From: Saccharospirillum salsuginis
Lineage (GTDB): Bacteria; Pseudomonadota; Gammaproteobacteria; Pseudomonadales; Natronospirillaceae
Direction: 5' to 3'
Length of the DNA stretch: 64,000 nt
Assembly: GCF_014651855.1 (NCBI RefSeq)
Contig: NZ_BMXR01000002.1
Coordinates: 473,867-537,866 of the forward strand
Both the position numbers and the translations under genes were made by a program. The notes under the pieces are model-generated. The model was not told where the DNA came from and searched no databases. It was given only the letters and a program-made list of their open reading frames with translations. The number at the start of each line of letters is the position of its first letter. Within the stretch, counting starts at the first letter, position 1. Below, piece after piece: positions 17,025 through 25,500 of the stretch.

Positions 17025-19532
17025 ATGAATCATCTATTGGTCTTGATCGTGGCCGCCGTGGTCATGCTGGCCGTGTTGCGCCGCGAAATGGGTGCCGGTG
17101 CCTCGGTTGTGGCATTGGCGGGCCTGACCGTGGTCGCCTTTCTGTTCAACAGCCCCTTGCTGGGCGTGCTCTTTCTGCTCGCCGGTGCAGCCGTCGTCGT
17201 GGCCGGCCTGCCCGGCGTTCGCAACAGCTGGTTGACCCCGCGCCTGTTCTCAACATTCAAAAAGGTCGCACCTAAAGTCTCCGACACCGAGCGGGTCGCT
17301 CTGGAAGCCGGTACCGTCAGTTGGGACCGGGAGCTGTTTTCCGGCCAGCCGGACTGGGAAACCTTTCTCAGCAATCGGACTCCGATATTGAGCGAAGAAG
17401 AACAAGCCTTTCTCGACCATCAGTGCAGCGTCGCGGCCGGCATGTGCAACCCCTGGGACATCGCCTACGAACGCGCCGATCTGCCCGCCGACCTGTGGAA
17501 ATTTCTGAAGAAAGAAAAGTTCTTCGGCATGATCATTCCGAAGGAATACGGCGGTCTCGGGTTCTCCGCCAAAGCGCAATCGGCCGTATTGCAGAAGCTG
17601 GCCTTTAACGAAACCCTGATGGTGTGCGTCGGCGTACCGAATTCATTGGGCCCGGGCGAGCTGCTGGTCAAATACGGTACCCAGGAGCAAAAAGACTACT
17701 ACCTGCCGCGCCTGGCCGATGGCCGCGAGATACCCTGTTTCGGCCTGACCGGTCCGCGCGCCGGCTCGGACGCGACCTCCATTCCGGATACCGGCATCGT
17801 CTGCAAAGGCATGCACAACGGCGAGGAAGTGCTGGGTGTGCGGCTCAACTTCGAAAAACGCTGGATCACCCTGGCGCCGATCGCCACCGTGGTTGGCCTG
17901 GCGTTCCGCATGTTCGATCCGGACAAATTACTCGGCGATACCGAGGACATCGGCATCACCGCCGCCCTGATTCCCCGGGATACCGACGGCATGGAAATCG
18001 GCCGTCGCCACTTCCCGATCGGCAGCCCCTTCATGAACGGGCCGATCAAGGGTAAGGATGTCTTTATTCCGCTGGACTGGATCATCGGTGGAACCGACAT
18101 GGCCGGCCAAGGCTGGCGCATGCTGGTCGAATGCCTGTCGGTTGGGCGTTGCATCACACTCCCGTCCGGCGCCAGCGGTACCGGGCGCTACGTCACCGGT
18201 CTCTCCGGCGGTTTTACCCGCATCCGCCGCCAGTTCAACCTGCCGGTGGCCGATATGGAAGGCGTTCAGGCGCCCTTGGCACGCATGGCGTCGATGAGTT
18301 ACATCGCACGGGCAACCGTCCTGCACACCGCCAACATGATCGACAACGGCGAGAAACCCGCCGTACCGTCGGCGATTCTGAAAAGTCAGTTGACGGAATT
18401 CCAGCGTACCATCCTCTCCGACGGCATGGACGTGCATGGCGGCAAGACCGTCACGCTGGGGCCGCGCAACTACCTGGGCATTGGCTACTCGTCTTCGGCG
18501 GTTTCGATCACCGTGGAAGGCGCCAACATCATGACCCGAAGCCTGATGATCTTCGGTCAGGGCGCGATCCGCTGTCACCCCTGGGTGCTGAAAGAGCTGG
18601 AAGCCAAGGATGCGAACGATATCCGCGCCTTCGACAAGGCGATTTTCGGTCACATCGGCATGGCGGCCGGCAACGTGGCCCGGGCCCTGACCGGTGCCCT
18701 GGGTGTCGGGGCTGGCGAGAACCCGTTTTACGGCGACGCCGCCCGCTATGCCAAGGCGGTCAACCGCTTCAGCGCCGCCTTCAGTCTGATGTCGGACGTG
18801 GCCATGGGTACCCTGGGCGGCTCCCTGAAGCTGCGCGAGATGCTGTCGGCCCGGCTTGGCGATGTGCTGTCGAACCTGTACATGACGTCCATGGTGCTCA
18901 AGCAGTGGCATGAGGGCCGCAAGGTGCCGGGCGAGGAAGCCATCATGCGCTACAGCTGCGAGTTCCTGTTGCACCGGTCGGAACTGGCGCTGGACGAAGT
19001 GTTGCACAACCTGCCGAATCGCGGTGTCGCCCGCCTGGTGCGGCCGATCGTCATGCCGTTCGGCAAACGCTGGAAGATGCCATCCGATGAATTGGCGACC
19101 CGCATCGCGCGCGACGTCAGCAACGACAGCCCGCTGCGGGATTATCTGCTGGAAGATACCTGGCAGGCCGACGACGGTGAGCAGTCCAACCCGCTGGCCC
19201 ACTACAATGCCCTGTTGAAGAACAACAAGCGCGCGGCCGAGCTGTACAAGACGGTCGATAAAGCCTACGCCAAAGGCGAGCTGCCGATGACGGCGCTGCA
19301 CCCGGAGCAACGCTTTGAGGCGGCCAATGAGGCCGGCCTGATCAGCGAGGAAGACCGGGACTTCATGGCCGGCTATGAAGCCGAAGTGCTGGAGATGCTG
19401 ACCGTGGACGACTTCGCGTTTGACGAATTCGCCCGCAACAAGAGCAAGATCGTCTGGCACAACGGCCGTCCTGCCAAGTCGCGGGCCAAGGCCCCGGCCA
19501 AGAAAACCGCGTCCGAATCCTCCCCGGACTGA
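17025..19532 (+). CDS. fadE: Acyl-CoA dehydrogenase FadE
   Basis: FadE performs the first oxidation of fatty-acid beta-oxidation at the membrane. The 835 residues are typical of this long family. Two N-terminal membrane segments (LLVLIVAAVVMLAVL and LLGVLFLLAGAAVVVAGLPG) precede the dehydrogenase core, with CFGLTGPRAGSDATS (about 243-257) at the flavin site and SVGRCITLPSGASG. ATG 17025 is preferred over an upstream TTG. The tail is rich in lysine and alanine. No other fad gene is adjacent. Confidence 0.95.
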   Translation: MNHLLVLIVAAVVMLAVLRREMGAGASVVALAGLTVVAFLFNSPLLGVLFLLAGAAVVVAGLPGVRNSWLTPRLFSTFKKVAPKVSDTERVALEAGTVSWDRELFSGQPDWETFLSNRTPILSEEEQAFLDHQCSVAAGMCNPWDIAYERADLPADLWKFLKKEKFFGMIIPKEYGGLGFSAKAQSAVLQKLAFNETLMVCVGVPNSLGPGELLVKYGTQEQKDYYLPRLADGREIPCFGLTGPRAGSDATSIPDTGIVCKGMHNGEEVLGVRLNFEKRWITLAPIATVVGLAFRMFDPDKLLGDTEDIGITAALIPRDTDGMEIGRRHFPIGSPFMNGPIKGKDVFIPLDWIIGGTDMAGQGWRMLVECLSVGRCITLPSGASGTGRYVTGLSGGFTRIRRQFNLPVADMEGVQAPLARMASMSYIARATVLHTANMIDNGEKPAVPSAILKSQLTEFQRTILSDGMDVHGGKTVTLGPRNYLGIGYSSSAVSITVEGANIMTRSLMIFGQGAIRCHPWVLKELEAKDANDIRAFDKAIFGHIGMAAGNVARALTGALGVGAGENPFYGDAARYAKAVNRFSAAFSLMSDVAMGTLGGSLKLREMLSARLGDVLSNLYMTSMVLKQWHEGRKVPGEEAIMRYSCEFLLHRSELALDEVLHNLPNRGVARLVRPIVMPFGKRWKMPSDELATRIARDVSNDSPLRDYLLEDTWQADDGEQSNPLAHYNALLKNNKRAAELYKTVDKAYAKGELPMTALHPEQRFEAANEAGLISEEDRDFMAGYEAEVLEMLTVDDFAFDEFARNKSKIVWHNGRPAKSRAKAPAKKTASESSPD

Positions 19533-19634
19533 TCCAACCGGTGGTGGCCCTAGCGGTCACCACCCCTCTCTTTCCCTCCCGCCCGTTTCCTCCTATGCTG
19601 TTCGAACACCTGTTTGCCGAAGAGGAGAGCGCTC

Positions 19635-20021
19635 GTGGTGATGGACATCGTGGCGGTGATTGTCGTAACCGTGGTGGGCATGGGCCTGGGAGCCCTCTGG
19701 TACGGCCCTTTGCTGGGTAAGGCCTGGCAAGCCGAGACCGGATTGACGGATGAGAAAATCGCGGATGCCAACATGGGGTTGATCATGGGCACGGCGACGC
19801 TGCTGGAGCTGATCGCCGCCATCATCTTCCTGTTCATGGCCGATGACGGTTCCGCCTTCAACGGCGTTCAAGTGGGAGCGCTGGCGTCTATGTTTTTCGC
19901 CATCGGGCTGGGGATCAATTATCTGTTCGAGCGGCAGTCGATGAAACTCTATCTGATCAACATCGGCTACATGAGCCTGACGTTTATTCTGATGGGTGTG
20001 ATTATCGGATTTCTAAGGTGA
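19635..20021 (+). CDS. DUF1761 membrane protein
   Basis: A small protein of about 128 residues with four hydrophobic segments (VAVIVVTVVGMGLGALWYG, GLIMGTATLLELIAAIIFLF, VGALASMFFAIGLGINYLF and INIGYMSLTFILMGVIIGF). The WYGPLLGKAW motif after the first helix is characteristic of DUF1761. Function is unknown. GAGGAG at 19622-19627 favours GTG 19635; GTG 19638 or ATG 19641 are possible. Confidence 0.8.
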   Translation: MVMDIVAVIVVTVVGMGLGALWYGPLLGKAWQAETGLTDEKIADANMGLIMGTATLLELIAAIIFLFMADDGSAFNGVQVGALASMFFAIGLGINYLFERQSMKLYLINIGYMSLTFILMGVIIGFLR

Positions 20022-20041
20022 TGGGACGCTAGGGGGCCGTA

Positions 20042-20350
20042 TCAACGGCCCTCGTTCAACAAGTCTTCGACAACACGGCGCTTTTCGTCCGGTGTCTGGT
20101 CCTTATCGGTCCGGGTTCCGACCTTGATGGTGGAGGTCAGCCGGACCACGCCGGCCTGATGCAGTTCTTCATGGCAGGCTTTGATGGCGGCGAATACATC
20201 GTCCCAATCGCCGTACAGATTGGTGCCGTAGGCGTGCAGATGGGTCTCGATGGGAAAGCGTTGCAGGATGCGTTCGCAGGCGGCGACTTCATTGCGGACC
20301 GAGACTCCTTCGCCCATGGGAATAACACACAGATCGGCCATGCATTTCAT
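20042..20350 (-). CDS. MTH1187-family thiamine-binding protein
   Basis: A 102-residue protein of the MTH1187/YkoF-like family (DUF77), recognised by [25 protein letters not shown] and [29 protein letters not shown]. Family members bind thiamine or a related compound; no enzyme activity is established. ATG 20350 overlaps the rnt stop as ATGA, so the two are co-translated. The functional link with RNase T is not evident. Confidence 0.88.
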   Translation of the reverse strand: MKCMADLCVIPMGEGVSVRNEVAACERILQRFPIETHLHAYGTNLYGDWDDVFAAIKACHEELHQAGVVRLTSTIKVGTRTDKDQTPDEKRRVVEDLLNEGR

Positions 20351-21021
20351 GATGAGCGCATCTCCTGTTGTTCGATGAAGGATTCATCCTCGACCACCGG
20401 CCAGCCGCCCAACTGCTTCCAGCGGTTGACCATGTCGCAAAACAGTTCCGCTGTCTTGCGGGTGTCGTATTCCGCACTGTGGGCTTCGCGGTCGCTGAAT
20501 TCAATCCCCGCCATCTGACAGGCTTTTTTCAGCACGGTCTGGCCGTAGACCAGGCCGCCCAGGGCCGAAGTATCGAAGGTCGAGAAGGGGTGGAAGGGGT
20601 TGCGCTTGATGCTGGCCCGCTCGGCCGCCGCCATGACAAAGGAATGGTCGAAGGTGGCATTGTGACCGACCAGAATGGCCCGCTTGCACTCGTTGTCCTT
20701 CATGCCGTGACGGACCATCTTGAAGATGCTCTTCAGGGCGGCGCCCTCATCGACGGCGTCGCGCAGTGGGTTGTACGGGTCGATCCCGGTGAATTCCAGG
20801 GCCGACTTTTCCAGGTTGGCCCCCTCGAAAGGTTCGACGTTGTAGAACAGGCATTTGTCCTGTTCCAGCCAGCCATCGGCGTCCATTTTCAGGGTAACGG
20901 CCGCGATTTCCAGTAACGCATCGGTTTTGGGATTAAAACCGGCCGTTTCGACATCAATAACAACAGGGTAATAACCGCGAAAACGCTGCGACAGCAGCCA
21001 GTGGGCATCGGGGTGCGACAC
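20347..21021 (-). CDS. rnt: Ribonuclease T
   Basis: RNase T is a DEDDh 3'-5' exonuclease that trims the 3' ends of tRNA and other stable RNA. The 224 residues show [11 protein letters not shown] (D23 and E25), [13 protein letters not shown] (third acidic residue) and [11 protein letters not shown] (histidine and last aspartate). The C-terminal RWKQLGGWP is a family hallmark. It is divergent from motY, the same neighbourhood as in Pseudomonas. Confidence 0.96.
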   Translation of the reverse strand: MSHPDAHWLLSQRFRGYYPVVIDVETAGFNPKTDALLEIAAVTLKMDADGWLEQDKCLFYNVEPFEGANLEKSALEFTGIDPYNPLRDAVDEGAALKSIFKMVRHGMKDNECKRAILVGHNATFDHSFVMAAAERASIKRNPFHPFSTFDTSALGGLVYGQTVLKKACQMAGIEFSDREAHSAEYDTRKTAELFCDMVNRWKQLGGWPVVEDESFIEQQEMRSS

Positions 21022-21125
21022 GCGCGCTCCAGACCAGGGAATTTGGGGTCATCTTAATGAACTGGGGGATGATGGCAAGGCGTTTGCTGGGGAAAACGAC
21101 AGTGTCACTTTTTCGGAGTGTTTCG

Positions 21126-22079
21126 ATGACCGGACGGCAAGCTCTGTCCCGCATACCCTGTTCGACGGCCAAAACTGGCCGTTGGGCCCTGCTGTGTCTG
21201 TTCGGGCTATGCCTGGCATTGCCGACCCGGGCAGCCTCGTTTGGTACCGGACTGACCGATACCGACTGGCAAATCGACGGCAACGAGTTCTATTGCAAGT
21301 TCATCCAGCCGATTTCCCAGTACGGCATGGCGGTGTTCTTTCACGAAGCGGGCCGAGAACTGGAATTTTACCTGCGGCCCACTCGCAAGCTGATGGCCCG
21401 AGGGCATGCGGCCCTGACCATTCAGGCACCGGACTGGCGGTCCAGCGCCCTGACCAGCGAACTGGGGTATGTACCGGTACGTGACCGCCGCATCACCGTC
21501 CGAGTGGAACCGGATCGTGCCCGGCGCATGATGGCCGAACTGGGCAATGGCATGGCGCCGACCTTTACGCGCCAGGCCAAGTACGGCTCCGAATCGATCC
21601 GGGTGCAGCTGTCGCCGGTCGATTTCAAGGGCTACTACAACGACTACCTAGCCTGCAGCGCAGGATTGCTGCCGGTCAATTTCGCCCAGATCGAACGCAC
21701 GGTGATCAACTACCCGAGCGGCGGCGACGTTCTGGATGCCGCGGCCCGTTCCACTCTGGACGATCTGATCACTTATGTTCAGGCCGATGACAAGATTCTC
21801 AGCCTGGAAGTGGTGGGCCACAGCGACAACGTGGGCACCCGCTACGACAACCGCCGATTGTCCGAACGCCGCGCCAACAAGGTGACCGACTACCTGGTGA
21901 ACAACGGCCTGGACCCGAACATGATCCTCACCGATTACCAAGGCGACCGCTACCCCGTCGCCGACAACAACACCGCCGAAGGCCGGGCGCAAAACCGTCG
22001 GACCACCATTCTGGTCAGGCGCCTGGAGGATGAGCCGGAGGATCCGCTCGACGGCCTGCCCAATTTCGACGCCCAATGA
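21126..22079 (+). CDS. motY: Flagellar T-ring protein MotY
   Basis: MotY forms the T ring that holds the stator around the basal body of sodium-type or Pseudomonas-type polar flagella. The 317-residue product has a signal peptide (WALLCLFGLCLALPTRA then ASFG), a MotY-specific N-domain, and a C-terminal OmpA peptidoglycan-binding domain with VVGHSDNVGTRYDN and LSERRANKV. ATG 21126 has GGAG 7 bases upstream; the frame is open from 21057. Its stop overlaps the next gene as ATGA. Confidence 0.93.
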   Translation: MTGRQALSRIPCSTAKTGRWALLCLFGLCLALPTRAASFGTGLTDTDWQIDGNEFYCKFIQPISQYGMAVFFHEAGRELEFYLRPTRKLMARGHAALTIQAPDWRSSALTSELGYVPVRDRRITVRVEPDRARRMMAELGNGMAPTFTRQAKYGSESIRVQLSPVDFKGYYNDYLACSAGLLPVNFAQIERTVINYPSGGDVLDAAARSTLDDLITYVQADDKILSLEVVGHSDNVGTRYDNRRLSERRANKVTDYLVNNGLDPNMILTDYQGDRYPVADNNTAEGRAQNRRTTILVRRLEDEPEDPLDGLPNFDAQ

Positions 22080-22417
22080 ACCGAGCATTGACCCTGAGGA
22101 ACCCGACCGTGACGCCAACCGCACCCGCCGTGCAATTGAACCAGGACCACATGATCTACACCCGCAATGCCTCCACGCGCACCGAGCTGGATTTGGCCGA
22201 CCTGGCCGAAGTGGACGTGTTCGCCCGGGGGGAGCAGTGCTATTGGCATCTGACCGGTAAGGACCGGCGCGAGGCGCTGGTGCCGGTCGGGATACCGGGG
22301 GAGTCCCTGATTCGACAATACCTGGCCGATTGGCGAGGGTTCGACTACGACGGCCTGGTGCGGTTCGTCAGTGAGCCGCCAGTCGAGGGGCGGCGGCGGT
22401 TGTGGCCGTTGGGGTAG
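22076..22417 (+). CDS. Conserved hypothetical protein coupled to motY
   Basis: A 113-residue soluble protein (MNRALTLRNPTVTPTAPAVQ) without signal peptide or membrane segment. It has an acidic middle (TELDLADLAEVDVFARGEQCYWHLTGKDRREAL) and an arginine-rich end. I do not recognise the family. ATG 22076 overlaps the motY stop codon, which argues that it is real and co-translated with motY. Confidence 0.6.
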   Translation: MNRALTLRNPTVTPTAPAVQLNQDHMIYTRNASTRTELDLADLAEVDVFARGEQCYWHLTGKDRREALVPVGIPGESLIRQYLADWRGFDYDGLVRFVSEPPVEGRRRLWPLG

Positions 22418-22444
22418 AAGTCACTCCCAATGGAAGAATTGTAG

Positions 22445-22511
22445 AACCCTTTCCCGCTGGGAGAGGCTTAGGCTATGGGGAGTAGGTTCCCCTCTCCCGC
22501 TGGGGGAGGGG
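22445..22511. repeat. Two C/G-rich hairpins between convergent genes (family F)
   Basis: CCTTTCCCGCTGGGAGAGG and then a larger hairpin at 22489-22511 (arms CCCCTCTCCC and GGGGGAGGGG, loop GCT) lie 33 bases from the mshQ stop. Similar C/T-G/A units occur at 31209-31315. They may stop transcripts from both sides, though there is no T run. Confidence 0.6.
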
Positions 22512-22543
22512 TTAGTGTTGCGTCGGAGAGGGGCAAGCGTTAT

Positions 22544-25500
22544 TTATCGATATCCCGGCCTTGTAAACAATATAGGCGGACGCCCCTGATAGTTACCGAA
22601 CAGGATAAGTGTAGAACTGTCTGACATCTGAGTGAGGGGCTCGCCATCCCAGTCCCAATGCAACCAGTCAGGAGTGTCCAATGTCACGCCAACATTGTGA
22701 TTGATGGCACTGGGAGCTGAAACTGAAAATAAACCTGCGCCACCCGACAGCGTCGAGCCCGTGCCATCCGGCCCGGAAAAGCTCGCTGAATCCGCCACCG
22801 CTTGGCAGGTGGTATCTTCCCCTGAGGGGCAATAGTCTGTCCCTGAATGGGTCAGGCCCATAAATACCGCAGAATCCAGGGTGTTTTCGCTGGTTTGAAG
22901 AGTGAACAGAGCGTCTCCGCTGTCAAACCCGGACAAGTATTCCAGCTCGACCGGTATGAACGCATCGGTGGATGAGGCATCGACGAATTCAGGCAGTCGA
23001 GCTCTCGCATAATACAGCGTCCTGTCGGTAAGGTTCAGTGTCAGCGGTTGGCAGGCGCCGCCCACTGACAGTTGATAGCACACGCCGTCGCTGTCCGTCA
23101 GGTTTGCCTCGGATACAAAGAATTCGCTGACGGTTTGTGGTGTGTCGTCGTTGTCTGGCGTTCCCGCTCCTGAACTTCGATTCCACAAGACCTCTATGTC
23201 GCTGGCCGACAATGTGACGACACCGTCAAAGTCGCCGTTGTCTCCAATCGACCAGGTTAAGGTCGATTCGAGGGTGTCTCCTGTTCCTGCCAAGGTTCCA
23301 GGCTTTGAAAGCCAGTTGTTGGTTAAGGGCGACCAGTTAAAGGCACTACCGTCGTAGTTGTTTAACGGATCACCGTCGATATCGTACGACCTTACGTTTA
23401 CGGTAATGTTGGTCATGGATTCGGTGTAGCCCTGATACGCGGAGCCGGTACTGCCCCAGCTGTAACTGGCGGCTGTTGGGGCAATGTCGAGATAGGCGGG
23501 CACGAACCGACCGGTTGTTTGCGGTTGGCTGGTAATGGTCTCGCCTGACCCCAGGAAATCCGTGAGTGTGGCCACAAGACTAATGGAGCCAACTTCGTGA
23601 TATGACAGTCCATTGCTCTGAGGAAGGATCAATCGGGCTCCACCATCCTGCCATTGGCTGCTGGAGGACGTGTTGAGGCTGTCGCCGATCAAGTCACCCA
23701 GGTTTCCGCCCGTTGGACCATTCAGTGTCGTGTCGCCCCAGTCAATGTCGAAATCACCGGCTAATCGCCCGAAACTCGCTGTCGCGTTTCCATTGATATC
23801 CAGGCCCTCAAGTGCCAGCGAAAAAGGTCGGCCAGCGTCTTCAAACTTTGAAGATCCATCGTTATTTCCGTGGCTTCCCACTAAATCGATAAGAGACAAA
23901 CGGTCTGGGCGGGTTCTGATAGAAACGGCACCCGTGATCGTATCCCCTGTTGGGTTGCCATCAGCATCGTCCATAGGCGGAGATTCGGCTGATAAGGTCT
24001 GTACCCCAACATCCGGGGAGGTCAACTGAAAGGATGCTGTTGAATTTCCCTGAAAGGTGACCGGCACGGACTGTGTACTGGAGCCCGATATCGGATTCTC
24101 CGGATTCGGCAGTGGCGTGCTGTTCCAGGATACTTGCTGGCCCGATGCACAGCTTCCGGGTTGGGTGCAGGTAGTGCCCAAGGTCAGGTCGACAGTCGTA
24201 CCGTCAGGAAAGGCCGGTTGGCACACGCCGGTGTCTGGATCCGTGCGGACCGCTCGGATGTACAGATCGCTGGATGCCGCCCCGGCGACCAGATCGAAAA
24301 CGCCGGTTGCCGGGGTCCCAGGTATGTTGCCGTCGAAGAACTGAAAAGCGGCATTGACGAAGTCCACATTGCAGTCCGGTTGTTTGGCCGCTCCCAGATA
24401 GCACTGAACCGGTTCAGTGGATAAGGGGGCAATTGACGGGCTGGAGTAGGACACGCCCAGTTGGGATGTCCCTGTCGTATTTCGAACGAAGTCGAAAGTC
24501 GAGCCGCTGTTGTAGCCGGTTTTGGCGGCGCCTCCGACCCAGCCGTCGCTCGGTGTAAATGTGGTATCCACCGGGTCGGACACCTGGGTGGTACAGTTTT
24601 CGTCCAGGCAGGCTCTAACCGTGATGGGAAGCGGTTCGCAGGTTAGCCCCTGGTCCGTTTGTCGTTCGAGTTCATAGTGGTGGATCTGCGGCTCGACTGG
24701 TTCAATGGTGTTTGCACAAACGCTGAAGTTGTCGATCTCATGATTGTTGTTGCTGCCGCCGGTAGACCCGGTAATGGTCAGATACATTTTATTCGGGATA
24801 CCGGCATTGTGGTCCAGCATGTCGAACTGAGAAATCACGGTTTCTTCGTAGGTACCGTCGTTGTTGGTATCCCGTTCAACCGTGAGCCAGGCGTTGGTGC
24901 CATTGCTGTGGTCGATGATAATGCGATATCGATGGCCATTGGAATTTTGCACCGACGGACTCAGTGAGGACGGCGGACTGCTCGATCCGGGCGGGATACC
25001 GTTCGAGGTGATGTAGTTGTAGCCGCTGTTGTCCGAGCCTTCGCCGCGAATGGTGACGGTTTCACGAACCCGACTGGAGAATCCCCCTTGCCGGCCTTCG
25101 TTGCTGGTCAGGAAGTTACCGTACTCGTCGAGGCCAATGCCGACCCAGCCGCCGGCGAAGCCGACGTTGTCGCTGCCATTGCGTTGGGCGTAGCCCAGTG
25201 ACCCGCCAAAGCTGCCTGGTTGAGGCGTGATCTGGGAATCGGAAAACGCCAGCGTTACGCCGTCGGCGCCGTTTGAGCCGCCGCCGTAGGCGTAGTAATC
25301 GAACTCAACCTCAACACGGTTGCCGGCGCTGGGGAACAGTCGCATCAGGGTTGCAGCCGTGGATATGTATCCCACAGCCGGAGTGATTCTAAGTCGACCG
25401 TTCACGATGCCGGGTAGATAATCCGAACTGGAGGATCGCTCCGTAACCGCCCAGTCAGAGCCCAGATCCGACCGATTAAAGTTGTCGGTCACACAAGTGG

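Noticed and set aside
17928..19460. 510-codon minus-strand frame inside fadE
   Set aside because: It is a histidine- and glutamine-rich shadow frame opposite a full-length FadE.
22489..22511. Classical Rho-independent terminator between the motY-linked gene and mshQ
   Set aside because: The hairpin is strong, but no T run follows on either strand, so I list it as a repeat only.
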